The notes below the pieces were generated by a model that did not search any database, had not been told where the DNA came from, and saw only the letters and a program-made list of their open reading frames with translations. Below, one piece after another: positions 45,319 through 58,100 of a stretch of DNA of 64,000 bases (its first letter is position 1; the number at the start of each line of letters is the position of its first letter). The stretch is from Sarcocystis neurona (Eukaryota; Apicomplexa; Conoidasida; Eucoccidiorida; Sarcocystidae), in contig KL647297.1 of NCBI GenBank assembly GCA_000727475.1, forward strand, positions 402,421 through 466,420, in the 5' to 3' direction. A program made the translations under genes and the position numbers.

Positions 45319-45927
45319 ATGGTCGCTACGGTAGGACTTTGCAAGAAGACAACGCTTCGATCTACCTGGAATATGGGACACGCCAGACGCTCCGGCACGG
45401 CAGATGACTTTGGAAGCAAAGTCACTGATCCGCATTGCAAGAAGGCTTGCCATACTCTCGTTGTTTCCCTGCATTTCTTTGCTTGCTGCTTGCAGTGGGC
45501 GGTCGGATATCTCTCTTTAAATCCCCGTGAGGGGCTGGAGGGGCGCCGCACATCTAAAACAACGAACAAGTCACGTAAGAACTCCTCGGAGGAGAAGGAA
45601 ACACTGAGGAAAAAACTCTATGCGGCTTCGGAATGGGGGGCCGACTTGCTTGAAACACTCGAGATCCTACGGAGACCCCCGGTCCCACAACGAGAAAGGG
45701 TACGCGGACGGGAACGTCCACCTCTCGGCTGGGATAGCTGCGTCGTCCACCATCTCAGCGGCACTTCATTCTGGGCTACAGGGCTGAAGACCTATTTTCA
45801 GAAAGGGTGGCGACGTGTGAGTCATAACCTCACATGCCGCAGAAATCCAGGTTTACACGACTCCGCAGTGGCACGGAGGAGATCCACTACCGTCGTGAGT
45901 GCGCACAGTCGAACAAGCCACACATGA
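45319..45927 (+). CDS. Unrecognised open frame in repeat-poor segment
   Basis: This frame is about 200 codons long. Its middle, RKNSSEEKETLRKKLYAAS then EWGADLLETLEILRRPPVP, has a helical, charged look that is unusual for this segment. No domain is recognised, the frame starts abruptly, and no splice-supported extension was found. It may be chance. Confidence 0.15.
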   Translation: MVATVGLCKKTTLRSTWNMGHARRSGTADDFGSKVTDPHCKKACHTLVVSLHFFACCLQWAVGYLSLNPREGLEGRRTSKTTNKSRKNSSEEKETLRKKLYAASEWGADLLETLEILRRPPVPQRERVRGRERPPLGWDSCVVHHLSGTSFWATGLKTYFQKGWRRVSHNLTCRRNPGLHDSAVARRRSTTVVSAHSRTSHT

Positions 45928-48900
45928 GTTCATCGTGCTCGAAATCGTCTCCTGCTTTGCGTGTCTCGTAGAAAGAGTTGCTTCAAACACTGGTTGCACA
46001 CGTAGTTGACCTTCGCATGAGGGAAAAGATGTGTCTCGATCTTCTACTCTTGCACGAGTGTCAATAACAGAGTCAGCGGCGCTGCTTTCCGGGCTACCGA
46101 GCATTCCATGCGGCTAGCGAGCGTCTAGGACCCGCCTTCGGAAGCGCTTCTTAATGGTGACGTACACTCGCTTGTCCGACTTGTCCGAGTTTCACACAAT
46201 TTAGTGCCTTCCTCGGTTCAATAACCGAATCTGTACTGGGAACGGCGACGATCTTGCCTAGAATCAGCGACTGACGCTGTAGACGACTCAGCTGAAGGGT
46301 CTTACGGCGGACGGGCGAGCGCGACGTTGCCCAACCCGCTTAGCTGAAGTTGACACACCAGAGTACAGGAACGCTGGCTGGACAAAATGTATACAACTGC
46401 AGTTGCGGCTTCGCTTTTGATCCGAAGACGTCACCGACGCCCCGAGTTTGCAGTATGATGTCGTGTGATCTTGCAGATGCGGAGAACACTCACGGCTTTT
46501 TTCCTCACACGAAATGCAATGTGCGCGCTGCCGTACTAAGAGGTGCACACCTACATAGGATCACTTGAGAGTTGCTCGCTGTAACAGCGAAGAAATTCAC
46601 AGTTGCATAGCAGCATGTAACCTCGCTGAATTCTCCTGCAGAAGAGTACAAAGCCTGCGCAGCATCCGTCGGCAACATGAACGTCTGTCGAAAAAACGGT
46701 GCCCCCACCACCACGACCAGTAGCGCACTACCACAAGTCTAGTCAAAGCTTCAGCTCCCATTTTCCTCCTATTCCAGAGACTCCATATTCGGGTTGCCGC
46801 TTTTGGTAACAGCCGGTGCTGGCATCAAAGGAGCGTTTGCGATTGCGGTCAGTCTCACATTCTCGTTTAACCTCGATACGGTGTGTACGCGAGTACGAAA
46901 CCTCTCGATACGCAACCGACCGCACATCCAAAGATACAGGTGATGAATGTCGCCACAAACGTATTCTGTACGAAAGCGCATTCTCCTAGTTTGCTGGAAG
47001 AAACCGCACGTTCCCGCAGAAGGTTAAGTGATTTACTCTTCGTAGGCGGCTTGGAATATTTTGTTGCGTCCACTTTTCCATCAGTGTGCTCGGATCTACA
47101 CTGCACCGGTCATCAGCCCTCTCGTTTGTATGCTGGTAAGCGGATTATCTGTTTTTTGTCACTGAAGGCTAATTTTCCTGGATAGACACCAGTGGCACTT
47201 TCCACGCAGGATAGCCTTTCGAGCGGGCTATCCTCGAGTCCCCGGCGTCCACTTTCCCTTGTCTGGAGAACGCCTATCAAAGAGGGAGCCGAAGCAGGGG
47301 TTTCGTCTGCAAGAAAGTACAGGATGTCGTTATTGACAAAGGAGCCCGCGAGGGTTACGCATGTTGGCCGGCAACCGCACACCCTCCACTACAAAATCTC
47401 GGTTTAAAGCTTTGTGACTACACTACCGTACTCGTGAACATGTATCAGCTCAATGCTGACTGCGGTACTAGTCGATTTCCACGTTGTCGTACACAGTTGT
47501 GATACTCCTAATGCAGCACAACTTGCCAGTGCATCAGTGGTGAGGTGTTCAAGTCCTGTGCATTCTGTAGAAGGTGAAGGTAGCGGTCTCACCTTCCGCA
47601 TGACGTAAAGCTTTATAGCTCTTTTGTTCTTGCCTTTCTTTCGTCTCGAAAGTCCCTGCAAACCCGGGTCGACACACACTACACTACTGGTACTAATTAA
47701 GCCAGTCTCGATTTCGTGTGGCATTATTCTACCCGCCGGCGTTGTGCCTCCACTTGCTTACTTCAGAAACCGTTTACTAACGAGGGTATACACACATCAC
47801 ACCATCCGCACCAAAAACGTACCCGAACGGCAAAATGCGAAAGTGGTCTCCCTGCATCATTGGCTGGCGTCTTGGCGATCAGATGCAACGTGGCAGCAGA
47901 GAGGAGTACGTTGGTAGATATACGATAACGAATGAGGTTCAATAGACAGGGTGTCTTATCCTTGCCAAAACAGTATCTCCTGTCTGCACCCTGCTCAACG
48001 GCCTTCGTTCTGCTCAGTGTGCCCAAGCGAGGCAGTTCCCTACCAAAAGGGAGGATGAGAGCAAGGGTGACGAACGCATACCCTATGCAGTAGCAGGTGT
48101 GCAGATGGAGTGTGGTGGAAGCAGGCACACCGTTGTGGAAGAACAAATATGCGAACTGGCTATGCTAAGAGTAAAAATCGTCTCACAGCAGCATCAACAT
48201 ACTGCCGAGCTGGAAAGATACGTCGTGCTTCTTTGAGGGTGCACAAAGTTGTCTTGCATACAATGTGACTGTGTGTCAAACTGCAATAACCATACAGGCT
48301 CGCTTTAACTACGTATACGCAGCTACTTGACACGCGTAGGGAACCTTGCTCGCATGGCTGTTCCACGTGACAGAATTTCTCTGAATTTGCTGTTACGAGA
48401 ATATGAGAAGTGCAGTGACCTGTTCGCAGGCAGGGAGTCGGCTTAAAGGACTGTTGATTATGAGCAGACACAGTGCGGGCGCCTCCTGTGGATGTTCCAA
48501 TGATGAGGTATTTTAAAACCCGCTGAACGCCGCATCTTATGCCGCCCTTGGGAGAAGCAAAGAAGATGAGAAAATGCGGACGACGGATCCCAACCGGAAG
48601 AGACTAGCACGCAGGTGCTTGGCACCGGGTGGGGATGATTATATATAGAAGTAAAGAGGACGGATCCACTCGTGCAGGTGAACTACTCTGCGGAATTATC
48701 ACCCTCGGTATTTCTGCCTCTGTGAAGAACTGCAACGAAATCTGCGAGCACTTTACATCGCCAGCGGTACCATGGTGACAGCCGCTACGCTTCCATTACA
48801 TGTTGTACAGTGTCATTCGTCCTGTAGTTGGGCCACGCTACGGTGAGCCCTTCCGATCAATTCCTCCTCTTTTGCTTGAATGTTCCAGCACTTTGGAAGG

Positions 48901-49197
48901 TTTCTGTTGCACACTACGAGCTGGAACATTTATTAAAGAATCACCAGTAGGGAACAGTGAGTACGTTTATACGGTTTGGCACTTCAGCGGCCGGTCACCA
49001 ATTCACGATTTATACATGGACCTCCTATTTCCAATCGAATTAGACGACACTCCATGTAAGCATCGGCGGGACTGCACATTTTTCGCACATTCAGTGAAGC
49101 AAATCTCCATATAGTCAGCTCCTTATAGAGAGTTGACAAGCGTACGATCTCAGTGTTGGCAATGCCGACAGACGCCGCTCTACCCCAAGTTTCTCAG

Positions 49198-49219
49198 AAG
49201 GCCCGGTAAACCGGGCCTT
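49198..49219. other. Perfect 9-bp-stem hairpin
   Basis: AAGGCCCGG and CCGGGCCTT are separated by TAAA. The stem is GC-rich and perfect. It stands alone in the repeat-poor segment and no RNA family is recognised. Confidence 0.5.
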
Positions 49220-52200
49220 ACCACCTCCTGGGCACGAATAGACATGGAATATAGCAGCTACCCGTCCTAACCCGACTTTAGTAGAAGTCAAGGACGGCTG
49301 TCTTGAAGTGAGATGGTGACTTGCGTACTGCTATTCAGATAATGGAAACAAGGAAACATTTTGAGGGGAATGAGTGGGAAACAACTTCAAGCGAACATCA
49401 CGGCAACTGGCAGTACATCCATAGCAAGACACGTCTGTACCGATCCGACCGCACCGCAAGGACAGGGCGACCTTACGAGCTCTCATCCGCAATGTGAGAG
49501 CCGCATCCGGAATACCACTCTCGGGTGCCTCGCGGTCTACGTGTCCTTTGTATCAGGCAGGGAAACTGCTGCGGCCGGTAGCATAGCGGGTTCACTATAT
49601 CGACAAAAGTCCGCAATGACTTGGTGATCAGGAATGGCAATCGCCACCATGCAACTACGAATGCGTGTGCCTTCCGGAACCTGGTGCAATTCGTTGGCGC
49701 TCGAAAGTCCCCTTGCAGTCTCTTAGGCGGACTATTGTCAGTGGGGATGTTCTCTGCATATCTTGCGCTTTTCTGTGCCCAGCACACATAGTGGACACAC
49801 TCCTGTGCCCCTTAGTAGCTATCACTGCCCACGCATGCGGGCGTGGAGCTCTGCTTTGCCAGGTTGTAGGCCACTTTTCGCGCACCAGCTCTCACTGCCT
49901 CCGACGGGCGTCCATATTTAGTGAAAGTGACATTCCAGAATCGGGCGTTCTGCGACTCACCAACAGTAATCATTGCATCCACCCTTCTGCGCACCTCGTT
50001 CGAGGATTTGGTCAGGTGCAATATGAAGCCGCGGTCTATGTTCCATTCCGTGGTGGTGCGCTGGACTTTGTATAGAATTCCTCGAAGACGTCCAGAACTT
50101 TCTGTGTATAGGTGCAATGGCATGCAGCCTGCGCAAGAAGTGGCAACACAATGTGGTCAGAGGAAAATATGAGATTTCACTCAGTTCGGGGAAATTGGAC
50201 ACATAGGCAGGCCACTGACAGGTCTTGTTGGGACGTGGATCACCCAGTCTGCGGCATACAATATCGACGTAGCGACAACGCAGTATATCGTACATGTGAA
50301 ATCAGGCAATAGCACAGAGTTTCTCGCATTTGACGGATCGCCAAAAGTCTTGTGAATTATGTTCCAAAGCGCGAGACGGCCCGAAACAAGGATAGTATGA
50401 CTACGCGGCCGGGGGTGCCCTGCTGCGCGGTCAGCATGCTAATGAAGGAAATTTTATACATGGTACTCGACAAGCACGAAAACAGCAGAAAACATCCGAA
50501 CTTTTTTATCGTCACCCGCGAACCGGTGTTCAAATTCTCTCTGCACAGGCTAATTTTCGCGAGTACAGCCTTCTACAGAATATAGGTAGCCTGCAGTCTG
50601 TAGATACATTTCGCCGGACCAGCGTCAAACCAGGAGGCCATCAGATATGGTGCTCAGGCGCTAATCTGTCGAAGACTCCCTTTTGCTTTCGAATGTGCAG
50701 TGCTTTCAAAACTGAAAATCAAGCTGATACCGTCTCATTTCCCTGCAATCCACCTATGTGCAATCTCAATAAAAATGGGACTCCATACACTTTTTAGGTC
50801 ACTTGGATGCGCAGTGTGTCTCTCCTAACGACGCATCCCACTTCTGGACCTTTCAGGCGAAACGAATTTTAGCCTCGACACCCCTGTCACTGGCAGCCGC
50901 AACTAATGCCCGCATGTAGTTCGCCTTTAAATATGATGCGCAGGAAGAAAATACAAGCGTCATCTACACACTGTTCAGTTAGGTAACACCTTGTCCTTCT
51001 ACTATGTTTTAACCCAGTGTCGGTACAGCTTGGTTCGACAGAGGCGACGGACAAGAAATTTCCAGCACATCTTTTGCTGGCATCTTCTTCACCTGATCAA
51101 ATATTTCTAGAACAGATTTGATGACTCTGAATTACTAGCCGCAGAGTGAGCAGGATGTACGTGACAAATTCAAACCACTCCGGTCTTGACGCACTGGTCT
51201 GTCTTCTCTGAACGCTCACGTGCACATTGTTCTGCACTTGCGTTCAAGCATCAGGTATAATTCGGATTAGCTTACACGCGGAGGAAGCAGCGCGCGTCTA
51301 CCCTGTGGCTTCTCCACAGCTACAAACTGGCACACACATACGTACGTACGTGGTTACACACACACGTAGGTGTATACTTGTAGTTTTTCGAGCATGCAGC
51401 TGCCAGTATCTGCCTTATATCAGCGGCGGCTGCGCTGCAAAGGTCCACATGCGAAGCGTCGCCTACCAAAGAAGAGTGAAATTTCAGGCGCGTGAGGCTC
51501 GCGGATCACTAATGAAATCAGTTTCCGCACTACTACATTATAGCAAAATGTGTTGCTCAGGACTTGCCGCAGCAGTAAAGGGTTTTCCGACTACAGTGGT
51601 CATTCCTAACAAAGACGACACCTTCTACGCAAAAGTTCCGTCTCGCCTTCCTGTAGAGGCTTTCTTGACTTATATAATATATAATACTAATACGCGTATC
51701 TGCGTATAATATGTTCCAGACCCGCGCAGCTTCATAGGAGAAGAATTGCACTCCATTATTCGTTTCACATCCCAGCATCGTCGAGTCGTCCACCTCATTC
51801 AGACGCCGATCCTTGAGGGAAACTTGATCCATTTCGTAAACGAAGACGAGGAGGTTGTGTGTAACGTGACTAAAGACGTGGCGCACGTGGCCAGCCTGCA
51901 GAGGAAGGATGCACGTAGATGAGAATAACCGTCTCCTGAGCCTTCCACGTACAGCGTAGAAGCTACGTCATACATTCGAACGAAATTACTGACGCAGGTT
52001 TAAGCGGAACCGAGCGACAAAAGTCCACTCCTCGCGTCACCTGTAAATATCGCAGGTGAACAGCCGGAGTGTGAAAGGGGTGAAACGCGGTAAACAATTA
52101 CTGCGGCGTGCGTATTACGCTACGGAGAGCAGGAGCGGGGGGCCAAATCGTACACGCGTGTGCAGACGGCTCTTCTGCTACACATTATCATGTACTTGTA

Positions 52201-52949
52201 CAGCTGTAGGTGGATGCATACCTGGAAAGGTCGTGCAATCTGTGTTTCTTCGTACGTGCGTGCGTGCTGTCCTCTCGATGTAACATTGAACAACGAGAGA
52301 AGGACCTCATTGTTTGTGACGTTTCTTTCTGGCCCCCTCACGTGCTCGAATGCAGCCCGAATAATAGTGTGGAGGAAAGTGCGAAAGTGCCCGGAGGGGC
52401 TCATCCAGTAAGCTCTGCACACGTGCGCCGTGGCGCTTATAATTTTTGGTCTCGATTTATCTGTTGCCGTGGATTTTCATTCACATCTTGAGCGTTTCGA
52501 GTGCGGCTTTAGTGCGTGTGAATACACATAGACGGGACGGAATGACGCCCGTGGTCTCTCCCAGGCACCGAAAGAATACCGGCCAAAAAGGTCCCTGTGT
52601 ATGTACACGTGCGTGTGCGTAAGACCACACACGTACACCGATCGTGCCCTGGCTCTCACTCATCGGCGGAGATACGCCTACTCGCCTACGATGCTGTCCG
52701 CACCTCGCTTATACTGGTTATAGCCGCGACCAGTACGAAGAGAAGTCAGCCTATCAGACAGATTTTTCTACACGACGTGCTCTAAAATCCCTACGTATTG
52801 CAGCGGAGGATTCGGGGCAGCGTATACACTCAGCTGCCGTAGAAGCTTGGACAGCGCCTGAAACACACACAGACAGCAGAAATGTTCATAACTCTGTCAA
52901 AAAAGAGCCCCCTGGCAACGCTGGAGAACGGGGCGAACAAGCATCCCGT

Positions 52950-53105
52950 ACAACAGTTCGCAGACGCTGGCATATTTTATGTGCATCGGCTACTTGTGGA
53001 GGCGAATGCGTACGTACTCGTACGGTACAGCAACTCGCAGACACTGGATCTTTTATGTGTACCCAGATACACGTGGAGGCGAATGCGTATGTACTCGTAC
53101 ACTCC
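52950..53105. repeat. Two direct copies of a roughly 75-bp unit
   Basis: The segment with CGCAGACGCTGG, TTTTATGTG and GTGGAGGCGAATGCGTACGT recurs once, 76-77 bp later, with about 15 percent differences. Confidence 0.8.
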
Positions 53106-53782
53106 TATACGTATACACACGTGTGTGTCCGTGAATGTAGCTTTGTACGTAAGTTTCTCAAGTGAAGACACATTTATTTGAATTGGGTGGAAAGAAAATT
53201 TATCATCTCAACGTCCGACAACAAATGGGTTCCGTGATTCGGTAGTCTGGCTGCAGTGGCTCCTGCGCAGCACTCTATCCGCTGCAGCAACACAGACCCA
53301 CAAAGACGTGAAGAGCGGACAGTTCAACGAGCATCACAAACACTGCACAAGTGTCTGCAACTCAGAGAATACTCGACCTCGTACGAATATCGTTATGCGT
53401 GTCCTTGACGAAGAAGCATGTCTACGCTTGTATCGCGTAGATGCGAGCTGCGCGTACCACAGCTGCAGTGTTCCCGCATAGAACATCCTAATACAAGTGG
53501 ATACGCACACTTCCACGTTAGGTTTGGACTGCAAGAAAGATGTATGAGGCCTATGGCAGGTTGAAGAAGCTCGCTATGGAAGAGTGGAACTACGGTTATT
53601 TGGAAGAGAAGAACATATAGCGAATGGAAAGAATGGACGCATGCACGTCCGTCTCGCGCCCGTATTTGTGCACTCGGGTCAGTCTTTTCTTTAGAATAGT
53701 CTTCTGCCGTAGGATGCGTCCTGAGAAAAATAGTCGTCCTCGAACTTGCGAACCACTGCATCGGAACAAACACTTCGTTCGT

Positions 53783-55189
53783 TTACAGGGAACCGTATCG
53801 AACGCGTGACATAGACACGCGTACAAGTGTCGACCCGCCTTGAGCTACGCGCAGCGTCCTCAGCAGCGGTGGCTTCACCTGTTCAGTCGCTGGTTCATGT
53901 AGCAGTCGTGCAGAGACTCCGAGTTTTCCCGCCTCGCTGTCCGGTGTTCTGTGCCGTCCTCCTCCTTTCTCTCCTTTTCTAGCAACAGCACGAGCGCCCT
54001 GTTCAGCAGTTGTTCTTTGTTCCGTCTTGCAGCTGCTTTTCACCGTGAAGACGCCGTCAAGTGAGAGAACTGGCTTTTGCTGCCCCTGCAGCTGATTCAC
54101 GAAGATAGTCGGATTTTTTTTTCTGTTTTGCTTTTGGGCCGAAGGGTCGTCGTCTGGAACAAGCAGAGCTGCTCTCTCGCGCACTGTTTCGTTGGCATTA
54201 TCGAGACTCTCGCCTTCGGGACGTGCGGCTTCAAGGCAGTGTGGGCGTCGACACTCGGTGACTGCGAGCTGTCTTGAAGATGACTCTTCTGCGGACGCCG
54301 CGTCGCCTCTGGAGGACTCGCAGGCACCTGCGGCTCCTGCCGGTCGTAGTGGTGTCGGCAGCTGTCCCCCATCACCCGCAGCTGCTGGTGCTGGTTGCGG
54401 GCGCGCTCCCTCTCCAGCACTTCTCACTTCTGCTGGCGTCCGTTGCTCAGTTCCTGCGGCGACTTCGGAAGAACCGCGATATTTTTTCTCAGGAGGTCCT
54501 TGGAGAGAGGTACTCCCACGGGTAACATCACGCTTCTCACCTTGTGCACCGCCGCCGTCTAATAAAATGCTTGGCACCTCAAGCTGCCCCGCCAGCAGTC
54601 CTGTGGACGGTCGTCTGCGCAGCAGCAGCATGAAATCTGCCAACTGCCGCTCTGGAGGACGCCTTTCCTCCTGATGCTCTCCGGCGCTCACGAGCAAACG
54701 CTGACTCCCAGTAGCTTCAGCGGCTGCAATCTGCTGCGTCACACTCTTGCCTCTCGGGCTCCCCAGAGGTCTGCCGCGCTTCGTCAAACTACTGCGACGG
54801 CTGCTGCTTTCCCTTTTGTCCGAATTCTTCGTTGTACGCAGCGTCGAAGAAACTGGTCCTGCAGCCCAAGTCGTTCGAGTCCTGCTTCTGTTCTCGCTGC
54901 TGCGATTGCTGCCGCCGTCGGCGCAGCCGTCGCTGCTGCTGTTGCTGCTTCTCCCGCCGCTGCTGTTGCTGCTTCTCCCGCCGCTATTGGTGCCGCTCCT
55001 CCCGCTGCTGCTGTTGCTGCTGCCGCTGCTGCTGTTGAAGCTACATGCATGGCGGGGTCCCTCCTTGTCTGGGTCGTCTGCACGAGGCGGCTGACGGATC
55101 ACCACGAGCAGGGCAGCATACACTTCTTCCGGGTGCTCGCGCTGTGAACTGCTTTTCGGCAACGGGTAATCTTCTGGGCTGACGGCTCC
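53783..55189 (-). CDS. mutY: MutY gene, last exon with Nudix-like C-terminal domain
   Basis: The exon starts in phase 0 after ttgctgtgcag and reads [16 protein letters not shown] and [13 protein letters not shown], the entry to the MutY C-terminal domain. About 140 residues of Ser/Gly/Arg-rich sequence follow before [20 protein letters not shown], the conserved RP-x-GLLAG-x-W/L-EFP-like segment. A second low-complexity insertion precedes the end, [15 protein letters not shown] then a tail to TAA at 53783-53785. Assignment to the same gene rests on these motifs and on phase. Confidence 0.75.
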   Translation of the reverse strand, partial: GAVSPEDYPLPKSSSQREHPEEVYAALLVVIRQPPRADDPDKEGPRHACSFNSSSGSSNSSSGRSGTNSGGRSSNSSGGRSSNSSSDGCADGGSNRSSENRSRTRTTWAAGPVSSTLRTTKNSDKRESSSRRSSLTKRGRPLGSPRGKSVTQQIAAAEATGSQRLLVSAGEHQEERRPPERQLADFMLLLRRRPSTGLLAGQLEVPSILLDGGGAQGEKRDVTRGSTSLQGPPEKKYRGSSEVAAGTEQRTPAEVRSAGEGARPQPAPAAAGDGGQLPTPLRPAGAAGACESSRGDAASAEESSSRQLAVTECRRPHCLEAARPEGESLDNANETVRERAALLVPDDDPSAQKQNRKKNPTIFVNQLQGQQKPVLSLDGVFTVKSSCKTEQRTTAEQGARAVARKGEKGGGRHRTPDSEAGKLGVSARLLHEPATEQVKPPLLRTLRVAQGGSTLVRVSMSRVRYGSL

Positions 55190-58100
55190 CTGCACAGCAA
55201 CACGTTGCCGCGCACATCAGCCGCCGCATAAAGAACCGAAAAACAACAGGGTCTCAGCAGCAGCCGCAAAGGAAAGAAGTGTCACAAATTCTGACCAACG
55301 AAGCATCCCCACCAGTCTCTTCGAATTCACTGCCTCTTCATAACCCGTCTGCAGTCTGCTCCAGTACCTCTCGCTGATGACTACGTCCGTCACCCGAGAG
55401 CGAACAGACGCAGCCGGCGGCAAAGCGTGAGGGAGGTCTCTTGCCGCACCAGCAAAGGCAATTGCTGTGGAATGGGTGGGCCGCAGCTAGTCGCCCCTCT
55501 ACACATCGCGTATGCAAGCATGTGGACAGACAAACACAAAAGGTGGTGGCTGCTGCAGCAGGTGCAGCCACAACGCAGAGAAAGGGACGTCCTCCGCACT
55601 GTCGAGACAGCGGCGCGTGCCGCACCTCGAGGTTGGCCCAGCAACGTGCACAACCTCCGGCGCAGAAATGGCAGCCGCGGGCACTAGGTGCTCCTTCTAA
55701 TTACCTACTACACCAGCTCAAGAAAGCATTTGCTGCAGCTGTGGGTTGACACGGCACTCTTTTTTGCCTGACAGTGTATTCGGACACACTTTCTGTGGGT
55801 TCCAGGCTCTCTTCACTTGCTGCAGCAATTGTCCACGGCTCTCTTTCTTGACTGAGGAGTGTGTTCACAAAAGGGCGGGAAAAAGTTCTGCGTTGTCATC
55901 AAGCGCCCCATCCTCTCACTACACAAACACGTCATACTCCCACTCTCTCTCTCGTTCTGTTCCTCTCACTCTCTGTGTGTCTCTGATTCCTCCCCCCGCA
56001 GCAGTCAACGCAGGCGTCGCACACACACACACACGCATACACAGAGATACACACAGACACACGCACATATGCGCAAATACTTCTCGTGCACATGCAGCAG
56101 CTGTTCATGTACGTCAACGCTGAAGCAGAGGCGGCGTCCTCCCTCCTGTAGTCGTTTCTCTATCTGTCTGCATATCTTCCGTAGACATAACTATATAAAT
56201 GACTACGTGGGGAGAGGTCGCCCGTGTCCATATCCCGAGACATGACTCTCCTGGATGACTGGGTGTGCGGGTGGTGGTGGTGGGGGTGGTGATGGTGGGG
56301 GTGGTGCTGGTGGATATCGCAGGGTGGCAGGAGTCACCAGGCTGCTGAACTGCAAGAAGTTTAGTGGATCAAGCGTGGGCGCGTGCACGTCGCGCTTTCA
56401 AGACGAAGAGGAGGAAGCCTGCCCAGGCATCTACCGTCGCGTCATGACACCCGCAGCCGGGAAAACCCGCAGCCTTCTCCGCTACTTGCTGCAGTTCTAC
56501 CGAACGCGTACAGGTACACCAGGAACCAAGCGCACGCCTACGTACGCATCGATAGACATGCGCTCGCATGCGGAGGCTTGTTTCTCTCTCCCGGCACCGA
56601 CAGATAATACAGACATGCTGGAAGTGGTAGAATACATACTGCGTATCCTGACAATTCATGAGAAAGGGCCAACCTGGCGGCAAAATTGTCCGCCGTCACG
56701 CTGCAAGAGGAAGAGTGTATCAGTTGACTGACATACACGACACGTACAGAAAATACTGGAACACACACACATGGATGTGACTTTCTTTTTTGTGTGCAAA
56801 TGTATATGTGTGTACACAGACATATATGTGTGTACGGTGCTCTCTTACCTTATATACCCGGATATATATGTGCAAGGCGCTGCTTTATTTGTATGCACAT
56901 CTATACATATATATATAAGTGTGCGTATTTATATATGTATACACATAGAAATGGGTGCACGCGATGCTGTTTTTTCTGTCTGCGTATACATATACATGTA
57001 TACAGAGATGTGTGTATATGACGCTCTGTTTTCTGCGTACGCGTATATATGTAAATAAACGGACAGAGGGGGAGAGTTCCAAACGAGTGTGTAGACGCCG
57101 CCTCTGCTTCACGGTCTACAGCTGCAGGGGTGAGAGACGAATCTGGGTGCCGGCGTGCGGCTACGAACACGTGGGTTTCTACAGAACGAGCGCGAGTACG
57201 CGTGGCCGCTCGCAGACGGGAGTGCAGCAGCAGAGAGATGACTGACTCTGCGAGAAAGGAAAGGTTTACCATGGCCGTCGCAACGCACACTTGGCAGTCG
57301 GGGCTGTGCAGTTTTTTCCGCTGGAGAAGGTTCTCTGCTTCTTTGCGCGTCCTGCAGAAGCCTCGTACAGGGCAGATAGCGCATGCAGGGGCGCGGGGGG
57401 AGCAGAGCGTCGCACCGAGTTCAATAAAAGCCTCCGCTGACGCAGCAGCTTTCCGGCGGTGCAGCAGCAGCGGCATCATCTCTGTCGCTGCGGCGGCCAG
57501 CTGTCGCCCATCTGCCGGAGCTGCAAAGCCTGAAACATCGCCCCACACACTCGTGAGACCCGCGCTTGGTCTGGCCGTCTCAGTATGGCAGAGCTGCGGC
57601 AGATTACAGTAGCGGCGCAGCCGGGCGTGTTCGAAACTGCCCCTAGGGGCCTGAGTAAGTCGTCACACCTCTGCCAGTGGAGAGGGGGTGCTACACGCTG
57701 TCTCTCCTCCCAGTACAAAAGCACACCCATATATGAGTATACATATGAACACACGCGGAGACGTACAATAGACGTATGGAATGAGGAAGAGAAGGAAAAC
57801 TGTGATGGGGAAGATTCTACCTTGCAGCTCGACTTCAGCGTCTCTGTGTAACACCCAGTAGCTGAAGCTTGAGAAGCTATCGCTGAATAAGTTTGCTTGC
57901 AGACACAAAGGTAAAGACAACACGTCGGTCCTGATTCGCGTGCCCAGGACCACGGGGATAATTTGTTGAATCCTTCTGTCTACATGCGGATATATAGGTC
58001 TACGTGGAAGGGAACAACAGGGCAGAGACATCTTCTGAGTACATATTGTGCGGCCACGCTTTACACTTCCACACACGGCAGCTGCTGCGTCCTCCGCTGT

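Larger units (their letters stand above)
42000..53700. other. Repeat-poor segment without recognisable genes
   Basis: Triplet blocks and TA microsatellites nearly vanish here. Open frames are short (mostly under 200 codons), overlap on both strands and match no family I know. The longest are at 43117-43743 minus, 45319-45927 plus and 41803-42384 plus. Alternation of repeat-rich and repeat-poor segments is established for Eimeria tenella chromosome 1, and this looks like a repeat-poor segment. Small, highly spliced genes could still be hidden. Confidence 0.6.

Noticed and set aside
42000..53700. Decayed retrotransposon as explanation for the repeat-poor segment
   Set aside because: No reverse transcriptase, integrase or protease motif and no long terminal repeat pair was seen.
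54192..55147. Plus-strand frames of about 157-160 codons
   Set aside because: Antisense to the last MutY exon; Ala/Leu-rich products derived from triplet repeats.
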